The notes beneath the pieces are model-generated. The model was given only the letters and a program-made list of their open reading frames with translations. It made no database searches and was not told where the DNA came from. DNA of 64,000 nt from Brachybacterium alimentarium (lineage in GTDB: Bacteria; Actinomycetota; Actinomycetes; Actinomycetales; Dermabacteraceae). Below, one piece after another: positions 18,369-25,558 of the stretch. Numbering within the stretch: the first letter of the stretch is position 1; every line of letters starts with the position of its first letter. The translations under genes and the position numbers were made by a program. Location of the stretch: the NCBI RefSeq assembly GCF_002332425.1, contig NZ_NRGS01000029.1, positions 17,999-81,998 of the forward strand, in the 5' to 3' direction.

Positions 18369-18382
18369 GATTCACGTGGAAC
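18369..18382. promoter_or_regulatory. parS-like site 14
   Basis: GATTCACGTGGAAC: two changes, symmetric core; the last clear copy. A weaker relative, CATCCACGTGACAC, lies near 18507. Confidence 0.7.
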
Positions 18383-18536
18383 GTCGGTGACCATCCGGTC
18401 ACTGGAATTCGGAAGTGCCGGCGTGGTCGGCCTCCAAAAGAAGACCCGGACATCGCCGGGGGTTCGAGGCCAGCGCATGGTCGATGACGGCACACTACTT
18501 CGACCCATCCACGTGACACTGCTGCGGATCGCTTGT

Positions 18537-18819
18537 TGTGGACGAAGGGCGACGCTCACTCGAGATATGCACAGTGTGCGTAACGTTGTGGACAACCGGC
18601 ACGAGCGCCGTGACTGCAGTCACACTTCATCTCTTTGTGACCGAAAGCCGGCGATCGGGAGTCCACTGGCTCAACTCTGCGTCGCTGCAGGTCAACGGCA
18701 CATTGTGGGCTCACGTGCGGATCGGCGCGACAGCGAGTTATCCACAATCGCTTGTGGACAAGGCTGTGGACAGACGCGCTCCCGACTGTGGACATCGATG
18801 TGGACAACGTTGTGGAAGA
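18537..18819. promoter_or_regulatory. dense DnaA-box cluster right of the parS array
   Basis: Eight DnaA-box-like 9-mers occur here: TGTGGACGA (18537), TGTGGACAA (18587), the exact TTATCCACA (18738), TGTGGACAA (18753), TGTGGACAG (18765), TGTGGACAT (18787), TGTGGACAA (18799) and TGTGGAAGA (18811). Six of them fall within 82 bases (18738-18819), far denser than in the dnaA-dnaN gap. TTGTCCACA, the complement of TGTGGACAA, is the preferred box of high-GC actinobacteria. The cluster is gene-free; nothing further is recognised from 18820 to 19014. Confidence 0.75.
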
Positions 18820-19014
18820 AGCCAACAGTGCACGTCAGCCGCGCCCATTGCGGCGGACTTGACGTGCGGCGGCAGGCGTGTGCTGATCTCGGCTCGAGCC
18901 ATACCCACACCGGGGCTCCGGGCCTGGGTGCGGGCCCGCTCGGTGCCATCCGTGCCCCATGGCCGCCAACCCGCTCCCTGTTCCCTGCGCCGCCGCAGAG
19001 ACGCAGACGAGCCG

Positions 19015-19464
19015 TCAGCTGCTGGTCGGGGCGGCCTGACCGTCGCTGCCGCTTCGTGAAACCTCGCCCGGCCCGAATTCCTCGGCGATCACATGCTTCG
19101 GGAGGGCGCCAGTGCGGCGGTGGTTCACGGCCCAGCGGCCTGACAGGACGATGTCGTCCCCCGTCGGCGTCTTCCCCGCAAGGTCCTCCACGACACCCAT
19201 GAGCGCGTCGTCGGCGGTGGCGTCCACGGACTCCACCGGGTGCAGACGGAGCCACGTAGGCACCACCTCGACCTCGAGGAGGTCCAGTACGTCGTCCTGC
19301 GCGGAGTCCACGAGGACGGCACGCACTGCGCTTCCCCAGCGTCGGCTGAGCTCACGCAGCAGCGTGGGGGCAGGACGCGACGGCCCGGCCCAGTCGGCCG
19401 TCACGAGGACGATCGCAACTGGGCCGGGCCGCGTGGAGCTGTTCTCGACAGCGGCACCGGACAT
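19015..19464 (-). CDS. thioredoxin-like protein lacking the CxxC active site
   Basis: This 149-residue protein is coded 27 bp downstream of thioredoxin reductase, where trxA is expected. The thioredoxin frame can be followed: a first beta strand VAIVLVTADW, the active-site position WAGPS (25-29) in place of WCGPC, a following helix APTLLRELSRRWG, the strand VRAVLVDS, and the conserved cis-proline in EVEVVPTWLRL. Both redox cysteines are gone, so classical disulfide exchange is excluded. Residues after about 95 do not resemble thioredoxin closely. A binding or regulatory role is possible; I cannot name one. No strong ribosome-binding site is seen at this ATG. Confidence 0.75.
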   Translation of the reverse strand: MSGAAVENSSTRPGPVAIVLVTADWAGPSRPAPTLLRELSRRWGSAVRAVLVDSAQDDVLDLLEVEVVPTWLRLHPVESVDATADDALMGVVEDLAGKTPTGDDIVLSGRWAVNHRRTGALPKHVIAEEFGPGEVSRSGSDGQAAPTSS

Positions 19465-19491
19465 GCGCGAGATGAGGGGGTGGGCCGGCGA

Positions 19492-20574
19492 TCAGCTCAC
19501 GGCCGGGGCGGCTGCCTCCGCCGCCTGCTCGGCCTTCGCCTGCTCGTCGGCCAGAGCTGCCTGATCGGTGAGCCAGCGCTCGGCGTCCAGAGCAGCCTGG
19601 CAGCCGGTGCCGGCGGCCGTGATCGCCTGGCGGTAGGTGTGGTCCACGACGTCCCCGGCGGCGAAGACGCCGGGAACCGAGGTGTAGGTCGAGCGGCCCT
19701 GGCACACGATGTAGCCCTCGTCGTCGAGCTCGAGCTTGCCTCGCACCAGATCGGTGCGGGGCAGGTGCCCGATCGCCTCGAACACGGCCGTGGTGGGAAG
19801 GATCCGTTGCTCGCCGGTGATCGTGTCGCGCAGCGTCACGGACTCGACCTTGTCGGTGCCGTTGATGCTGAGCACCTCGCTGTTCCAGGCGAAGGACAGC
19901 TTGGGATCGGCCTCGGCGCGGCGGGCCATGATCTTGGAGGCGCGCAGCTCGTCACGACGGTGCACGAGCGTCACCGACTTGCCGAAGCGGGTCAGGAAGG
20001 TGGCCTCCTCGACGGCGCTGTCGCCGCCGCCCACCACGACGATGTCCTGGTCCTTGAAGAAGAAGCCGTCGCAGGTCGCGCACCAGCTGACGCCCTTGCC
20101 CGAGAGCTCCTTCTCCCCGTCGATACCGAGCTCGCGGTAGGCGGAGCCGGTCGAGAGGATGAGGGTCTTGGCGCGGTAGACGGTGCCGTCGTCGAGCGTG
20201 ACCGTCTTGACCTCGCCCTCGAGCTGGATGTCCACGGCGTCGTCGTAGATGATCTCGGCACCGAAGCGCTCCGCCTGCTCCTGCAGCTGCGTCATCAGCT
20301 CAGGGCCCTGGACGCCCTGGGGGAATCCCGGGAAGTTCTCCACGTCGGTGGTGGTCATCAGGGCCCCGCCGGCGTCGAGCGCTCCTGCGATGACCACGGG
20401 GTTCATCTCCGCCCGGGCGGTGTAGATCGCTGCGGTGTATCCGGCCGGCCCGGAGCCGACGATGACGACCTCGTGGACCGTGCCGTCGTCGGTGTTCTCC
20501 GCAGCGACGGCCGGGGAGGTCTGGGCGGCCGTGGGCGCGCCGAGGATGTTGAGAGCCTGGATGGGCTGCGACAT
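19492..20574 (-). CDS. trxB: thioredoxin reductase
   Basis: TrxB transfers electrons from NADPH through FAD to thioredoxin. The 360-residue product has the FAD-binding GSGPAG (40-45), the redox pair in WCATCDG (C165, C168), the NADPH-binding VVVGGGDSAVEEA and the second FAD motif GVFAAGDVVDHTYRQA. It carries an extra N-terminal 34 residues and an Ala/Glu-rich tail of about 25 residues beyond the core. AAGGA lies about ten bases before the ATG. The only thioredoxin-like gene beside it has no active-site cysteines, so its partner must be coded elsewhere. Confidence 0.95.
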   Translation of the reverse strand: MSQPIQALNILGAPTAAQTSPAVAAENTDDGTVHEVVIVGSGPAGYTAAIYTARAEMNPVVIAGALDAGGALMTTTDVENFPGFPQGVQGPELMTQLQEQAERFGAEIIYDDAVDIQLEGEVKTVTLDDGTVYRAKTLILSTGSAYRELGIDGEKELSGKGVSWCATCDGFFFKDQDIVVVGGGDSAVEEATFLTRFGKSVTLVHRRDELRASKIMARRAEADPKLSFAWNSEVLSINGTDKVESVTLRDTITGEQRILPTTAVFEAIGHLPRTDLVRGKLELDDEGYIVCQGRSTYTSVPGVFAAGDVVDHTYRQAITAAGTGCQAALDAERWLTDQAALADEQAKAEQAAEAAAPAVS

Positions 20575-20681
20575 GTCTGTGATGTCCTTCCGTGGAGATC
20601 GAGGAGAGTGTGGGGGTCAGCGGGAGGACCGCGACCAAGTATGGAGCACGGGGGTCGTGGTGGCCGGCTGAAGGTGACCGA

Positions 20682-21251
20682 TCAGAGCGATCCGATCATC
20701 ACTTCGCCGGACCACAGGCGCATCTGGTCCGGATCGGCGGCGTCGGAGTCCGGAGAGCCGCATTCGGGCGTGACCACCAGCGCCGAGACGGTCCCGCCGT
20801 TGGCGCGCAACGTCTCGCGGTCCATCGGGCCGTACACGAGCAGCCAGCCGGGCGTCTCGTCCGCGTTCCATGCCACCTCCTCCATGATGAGGATCGATTC
20901 CGGGATCCCCTGCGACCGCAGGCACGTCGTGGCGTCGAACGTCGTCGGCGGAACGATCATCCCGGCGTCGAGGAGACGCTGCACCTCGGTGCCGAGGGCG
21001 GTCTCATTGACAACGGGCAGACCCGACGAATTCTTCCCGGCGCCCGTTCCCGTGTCGACCGAGGAGGAGACAGCGCGAGAGCGGCTGGCGGTGGACTGCT
21101 CGAGCGCGACGGTCAGCTGCACCCCCAGGAGCGCCGCCAGGATGAAGGCCACGAGCACTAGCGGCACGGGCACGCCGAGCATCGAGGCGACGTGCGACCG
21201 CTTCCCCCGAGCGCGACGCGTCGCCGAGCTGCGCGACCTCCTGGACGTCAT
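20682..21251 (-). CDS. small membrane-anchored protein of unknown function
   Basis: I do not recognise a family for this 189-residue protein. It has a basic N terminus, one hydrophobic segment (about 27-48, VPLVLVAFILAALLGVQL) and then a mostly hydrophilic domain with two cysteines (TTCLRS and PECGS) that could form a disulfide outside the cell. The orientation is probably N-in, C-out. The ATG overlaps the stop of the pseudokinase gene upstream (ATGA), so it is translated in step with it and belongs to the murJ-linked envelope group rather than to trxB, which starts 107 bp further on. Confidence 0.75.
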   Translation of the reverse strand: MTSRRSRSSATRRARGKRSHVASMLGVPVPLVLVAFILAALLGVQLTVALEQSTASRSRAVSSSVDTGTGAGKNSSGLPVVNETALGTEVQRLLDAGMIVPPTTFDATTCLRSQGIPESILIMEEVAWNADETPGWLLVYGPMDRETLRANGGTVSALVVTPECGSPDSDAADPDQMRLWSGEVMIGSL

Positions 21252-23764
21252 TCGACGGTGATCTCCGCGATCCGGGCGCGGTAGCGATCGGACTCCTTGC
21301 TGTCCGGCGGCAGCTCAGGAATGTAGAGAGCGACCTTCTCCGCATCGACGGGCTCGTCGGGCTCGAGGCGCACCTCGCCGTCCCCGGCGAACTTGCCGGA
21401 GGCGAGCACGTCGCCGGGCGAGCCGTCGTCGTTCACGGCGCGCAGCTCGAGGGTGCCGCCGGTGTTGCGCGCGGTGGTCACGGTGACGACGGAGAGCTGG
21501 GACTCCTCGGCGAAGGACAGCCGCATCCCCACGCCCTCCTTGATGCCGCCGAAGTCCGGGCTGCCGTAGTGCTGGGTGGACCAGAACGTCTCGGTGTCGC
21601 CGTCGGTGAGGCGGTCCTGCTGGTCCGTGTGGTCCGGCTCGGCCCCGCCCTCGGCGAACAGCTCCACACCGCTGATCTCGGGCGCGGGCAGCTCCGGTTC
21701 CTCGGTGTTCTCGGCAGTGGGTTCGACGGGCGCTTCGCCGGTATCGGTCTCGGTGGGCGTGGTGGGGGCCGCCGCCGTCTCCAGCGGGTCCGTGATCCGG
21801 TCGCGCAGACCGGAGGTCGCCGTGGTCACCGCGAAGACTGCCGCGATGATCGTGAACAGCACGGCACCGGCGATGATCCACTGCGACTGCCGCGAGCGCT
21901 CCTCCGGCTGCCGCGGGCCCAGCGCGTAGGTGTCGGGGTCGTCGGAGTCCACTGCCACGCTCACCACGTCGCGCAGCAGCGAGCTGCGCGCGTACTGGGA
22001 GGTGGGCTCGGCCAAAGGTTCGTCAGGGGCGGAGCTGTCGCGGCCTCGGACCACGATGGGGCCGGTGGCCGCCGCCATCGACTCGGTGCGGCCGACGACC
22101 GGCACCGGACCGTCCTCAGGAGCCTGTGCGGGCGTCGCGGCGACCGGTGCGAGCGCCGGATCGGTGGAGTCCTGGGCGGGCTGCTGGGCGGCGGAGGCCG
22201 CTGCGGCCGGGGCCAGAGACGCCGCGGCTGCGGGGGCCGACGATTCCGCGGGGTCCGGTGACTGCGGGGAGACAGGGGCGGGCGGGGCGGCCGACGGTGC
22301 GTCCGGCTCCGGGGTGACGGGCGGCTGGATGTCGAGATGCCCCGGGAAGGGGCTGGTCGAGCGTTTCTCGGCGAGGTGGAGTTCCTGCACGATCTGCTTC
22401 GCCTCGGCCGACGCTGCCGACGCTGCGGCAGCGCCCGCGGCAGCCTGCTCATCCTGCTGAGCCTGGTCGCCCTGATGATCGCTGTCGGCAGCGGCAGCGG
22501 CAGCGGCAGCGGCAGCGGCAGCGTCGGGCGCGTCGGAGTCGGTGCGAGCGCCGATCCGGGAGGTCCCGGGGCTCTCGGCGCCGCCGCCGGTCCCGGAGTC
22601 GTTCGAGGCTCCGGCAGCGCCTGCCGCCGCGGCCAGGCCGGCGACACCGGCCGTCGCCGCGGCACCCGTGGCTCCGGGCGTCGGGGAGGGCGTCTCGGTC
22701 GAGACCGTCGGCGCGATGTCGGCAGCATCCTCGGGCTCGGGCTCGGGCTCGGACGTCGGCGTGGGCTCGGCGGCCGGGCTCGGGGCGGGCTCCGGCGTGG
22801 ATGCCGACGTGGGCGCGGGGCCGGGCGTGCGAGCGGCGGCGTCGGCCGCACCAGCGGTCGCACCAGCACCAGCAGCAGACGGCGCGGCTGCGCTGGCGGC
22901 ACCGGCAGCACCGGCGCCTCCGGTCGCCGCGGACGGGCCGGCGCCCTCGTGCGGATACGCCTCGAGCGTGACCGGGATCGACTGCCACGGCTCCAGAGCG
23001 GCGATCAGCTCGCGCGTGGTCTCGGGGACATCGTCGGCCGATTCGTTGAGCACCAGATCGCACAGCAGATCCAGATCCGCCGGGATGGGGGTGTCCACGA
23101 GGGTCGAGGGGCGGGGCACGAGGCCCGCGGAGTCGTGCTGCGGGCTCCTCCCGCTCAGCGTGCGGTACAGGAGCGTGACCAGGGCGGCCGTGTCCTGGAA
23201 GGAAGCGTTCTCGCGGGACCGGTCCAGGCCCACGTGCGCGGCGGCCTCGACGCCCACGCCCAGCACCGTGACCTCCCCGGAGCGGAGGTTCACGAAGAGG
23301 CGGTTGGAATCGATGAACTGGTGGCGGACGCCCCGTCGTCGGGCGGCCTCGAGACCGGTGGCGGCCTCACCGATGATCGAGCGGGCCGTCTCGGGATGCA
23401 GCTGCGACGAGCCGAGCAGAGCCGCGAGCGGCGGTGCGGGAGGCATCGGGTACTCGACCACGGTGATCGGCCCGACGGCGGGTGCGTCGGGGCTGCTCGT
23501 GTCCTGCTCCTCGCGGGGGTCGTCGAGCACGACGATCTCGCGGACGGGCAGCAGCCGGGCATCCTCGACCAGGTAGGCGCGGCGCACCGCATCAGCGGCC
23601 TCGAGGGCCGCCTCGCCCTGCACGATGAAGAGGGTGACGTTCTCACCGGTGTCGACCGTGCGGGCACGGTGCCACACCGCGCCCTCTGCGACGCCTGCCA
23701 GAGGGATCTTGCCCTCCAGGGTCCACCGGGAACGCAGTGCGTCCTGTAGCGGGTTCGTGTTCAC
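21248..23764 (-). CDS. membrane pseudokinase with extracellular discoidin-like domain
   Basis: The 838 residues divide into a protein-kinase-like domain (1 to about 265), an Ala/Pro/Ser/Glu-rich linker (about 270-620), one membrane segment (about 635-655, WIIAGAVLFTIIAAVFAVTT) and an extracellular C-terminal domain (about 690-838) resembling F5/8-type C or sialidase-associated domains (LTDGDTETFWSTQHYGSPDFGG). The kinase fold lacks the catalytic HRD and DFG: the region reads VRHQFIDSNRLFVNL and TVLGVGVEAA, so it is a pseudokinase. In Mycobacterium tuberculosis a pseudokinase and such a domain are fused to MurJ (MviN) and recruit FhaA; here they are a separate gene 54 bp downstream of murJ. 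Confidence 0.85.
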   Translation of the reverse strand: MNTNPLQDALRSRWTLEGKIPLAGVAEGAVWHRARTVDTGENVTLFIVQGEAALEAADAVRRAYLVEDARLLPVREIVVLDDPREEQDTSSPDAPAVGPITVVEYPMPPAPPLAALLGSSQLHPETARSIIGEAATGLEAARRRGVRHQFIDSNRLFVNLRSGEVTVLGVGVEAAAHVGLDRSRENASFQDTAALVTLLYRTLSGRSPQHDSAGLVPRPSTLVDTPIPADLDLLCDLVLNESADDVPETTRELIAALEPWQSIPVTLEAYPHEGAGPSAATGGAGAAGAASAAAPSAAGAGATAGAADAAARTPGPAPTSASTPEPAPSPAAEPTPTSEPEPEPEDAADIAPTVSTETPSPTPGATGAAATAGVAGLAAAAGAAGASNDSGTGGGAESPGTSRIGARTDSDAPDAAAAAAAAAAAADSDHQGDQAQQDEQAAAGAAAASAASAEAKQIVQELHLAEKRSTSPFPGHLDIQPPVTPEPDAPSAAPPAPVSPQSPDPAESSAPAAAASLAPAAAASAAQQPAQDSTDPALAPVAATPAQAPEDGPVPVVGRTESMAAATGPIVVRGRDSSAPDEPLAEPTSQYARSSLLRDVVSVAVDSDDPDTYALGPRQPEERSRQSQWIIAGAVLFTIIAAVFAVTTATSGLRDRITDPLETAAAPTTPTETDTGEAPVEPTAENTEEPELPAPEISGVELFAEGGAEPDHTDQQDRLTDGDTETFWSTQHYGSPDFGGIKEGVGMRLSFAEESQLSVVTVTTARNTGGTLELRAVNDDGSPGDVLASGKFAGDGEVRLEPDEPVDAEKVALYIPELPPDSKESDRYRARIAEITVE
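22487..22522. repeat. GGCAGC hexamer repeat inside pseudokinase gene
   Basis: Six perfect tandem GGCAGC units encode an uninterrupted alanine run in the linker of the pseudokinase. Six-base units keep the frame, so length changes would alter only linker length. Confidence 0.9.
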
Positions 23765-23818
23765 GGACCGTCCTTAACCTCGTCCTGCGGGAATGCGCCG
23801 TCACGAGCGAGCTCCATG

Positions 23819-25558
23819 CTACGAGGTCACCGGCTTCCCGCGGCGCGTCAGCCGGTTCACGACACGTCCGGAGTAGCCGAGCAGCTGGCGGACCTCGCTG
23901 ATCTTGAGCAGCCAGCCGGCGCCGGCGAACACCGCCGTCATGATCGCGCCGACGACGGCGCCCAGCAGCACCGCGGTGAGTCGGTGGGACCAGAACAGGT
24001 CGTCGAGCAGGGCCACCAGCCCTGCGCCCGCGGCCCACGCGATGAGGCCCGCGACCAGCAGCTTCCCGAGCACGAGCCCTTCACGGGCGAGGCTCGGCGG
24101 AGTGGTGCCGAGGCGGCGGGCGTGACGACGGAGCTGCCAGGTGCCCATCAGCCAGGAGACCAGGTTGCCGAAGCTCGATGCGCCGGCGGCGGAGGCCGTG
24201 GCCCACAGCGGATCGACGGTCAGCAGGATCACCGGAATCGCCGCGAGGCTGATCACGGTGACCGGGATCTGGGTCAGGAACGGGGTGCGGGCGTCCTCGT
24301 AGGCGTAGAACACACGCTTGATCAGGTACAGCGACGCGAAGGGCACCAGGCCCAGCATGTAGGCGACCAGCACGGTGCCATTGGCGCGTGCGCCGATCTC
24401 GCCGGTGCCGCCGCCGATCACCCACATGATCGGTCCGGCCAGCGCGATGAACAGCACGGCGCACAACATCATCGGCACGGCCAGCATGCGGCTGGTCTCT
24501 GCGTAGCGGGCCATGGCCCCGGCGTGGTCGTCGTCCACGGCGCGCCGGGAGATCGCCGGGAAGACGGCGGTGACCACGGCGACGCCGATGATCCCCTGCG
24601 GGATCATGAAGGCCATGTAGGCCCAATCCAGGGTGAGCAGGTTCGGGTAGCGGGCGGCGCGCTCGGGATCGTCGCGCAGCTGCTCGGTCATCCAGCCGGC
24701 ACGGCCGGTCGACCAGCGGGTGGCCCAGATGCCGAGCTGGCCCAGGGCCAGCATCCCGAGGGTCCACAGCCCGATCTTGGAGAGCTTGCCGAGCCCCAGG
24801 CCGCGGAATCCCCAGCGGGGGCGCAGGCGCAGATCGAGCTTCTTGACGTACCAGAACAGGAACACGACCTGCGCGGCCGAGCCGCCCACATTGATCGCGG
24901 CCATGGCGATGATCATCGGCAGCGTCCAGGTCGCCGGCGAGCCGACCGCTCCCCACATCGCGAAGAACATGCCGGCCCCGATGATGCCCACGAGGTTGTT
25001 GAGCACCGGGGCCCACTGGTAGGGCCCGAACGAGTCGTGCGCGTTCAGCAGCTGCCCGCACATCACGTACAGAGCGGAGAAGAAGACCTGGGGCATCATC
25101 CAATAGCCCAGCTGCACCGCGAGGGCGTGCGTCTCCGGGGGCAGCACACCGCTGGTGAGGGGCAGCAGCAGGGGCACGCCGACCATGCACACGACGGTGA
25201 TGCCGAGGGAGACCGCCGCGACCAGGGTCATCAGGCGGGAGATGTAGTCGCCGCCGCGGTCCGGGCGCTTCACGGCCCGCACGATCGCCGGCACCAGGAT
25301 CGCGTTCAGGGTGCCGCCGCCCACCAGCAGCCACACCGTGTTGGGCAGGGTGTTGGCCGCGCTGAACGCGCTGGCGGCCGAGGACATGGAGCCGGCGAGG
25401 ATCATGCCGAACATGTAGTTGCGCACGAAGCCGAGCAGACGCGAGATGGTCGAGCCGGCGGCCATGAGCACGCTGGCCTGCATGAGGGTCGAGCGGCTGG
25501 AGGCGACGCCCTGGCGGCGGTGGCGCGGGACGTGCTGGGCACGGAGGGCGGAGCTCAC
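23819..25558 (-). CDS. murJ: lipid II flippase MurJ
   Basis: MurJ (MviN) moves lipid II across the membrane for peptidoglycan synthesis. The 579-residue protein has about 14 membrane segments and the family N terminus STISRLLGFVRNYMFGMILAGS, with conserved arginines in the first segments, plus NTLPNTVWLLVGGG. I place the start at the GTG at 25558, which overlaps the stop of the DUF6049 gene (GTGA). Alternative starts further upstream lie inside that gene. The mycobacterial intracellular pseudokinase extension is absent here and is supplied by the next gene. Confidence 0.92.
   Translation of the reverse strand: MSSALRAQHVPRHRRQGVASSRSTLMQASVLMAAGSTISRLLGFVRNYMFGMILAGSMSSAASAFSAANTLPNTVWLLVGGGTLNAILVPAIVRAVKRPDRGGDYISRLMTLVAAVSLGITVVCMVGVPLLLPLTSGVLPPETHALAVQLGYWMMPQVFFSALYVMCGQLLNAHDSFGPYQWAPVLNNLVGIIGAGMFFAMWGAVGSPATWTLPMIIAMAAINVGGSAAQVVFLFWYVKKLDLRLRPRWGFRGLGLGKLSKIGLWTLGMLALGQLGIWATRWSTGRAGWMTEQLRDDPERAARYPNLLTLDWAYMAFMIPQGIIGVAVVTAVFPAISRRAVDDDHAGAMARYAETSRMLAVPMMLCAVLFIALAGPIMWVIGGGTGEIGARANGTVLVAYMLGLVPFASLYLIKRVFYAYEDARTPFLTQIPVTVISLAAIPVILLTVDPLWATASAAGASSFGNLVSWLMGTWQLRRHARRLGTTPPSLAREGLVLGKLLVAGLIAWAAGAGLVALLDDLFWSHRLTAVLLGAVVGAIMTAVFAGAGWLLKISEVRQLLGYSGRVVNRLTRRGKPVTS

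Larger units (their letters stand above)
16515..18382. repeat. array of 14 parS-like ParB sites in gene-free DNA
   Basis: Fourteen 14-mers of the form GTTTCMCGKGRAAC occur between parB and the thioredoxin genes, at 82-225 bp intervals. The known parS consensus of diverse bacteria is GTTTCACGTGAAAC; every copy here has at least one change. Copies at 16515, 16658, 16923, 17064 and 17195 have the core CCCGTG; copies at 17311, 17722, 18091 and 18228 have the reverse core CACGGG; the other five have CACGTG. The surrounding DNA (16178-19014) has mixed codon-position composition, lower GC than the neighbours and no plausible gene. I saw no comparable site elsewhere in the window. Confidence 0.88.

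Noticed and set aside
16178..19014. Several open frames of 60-390 codons across the parS island, on both strands
   Set aside because: They have mixed third-position composition, no ribosome-binding sites, no recognisable domains, and they run through parS-like sites, DnaA boxes and short tandem repeats.
19049..19062. A further parS-like word (CGCTTCGTGAAAC) inside the thioredoxin-like gene
   Set aside because: It lacks two central bases of the palindrome and is explained by coding sequence.
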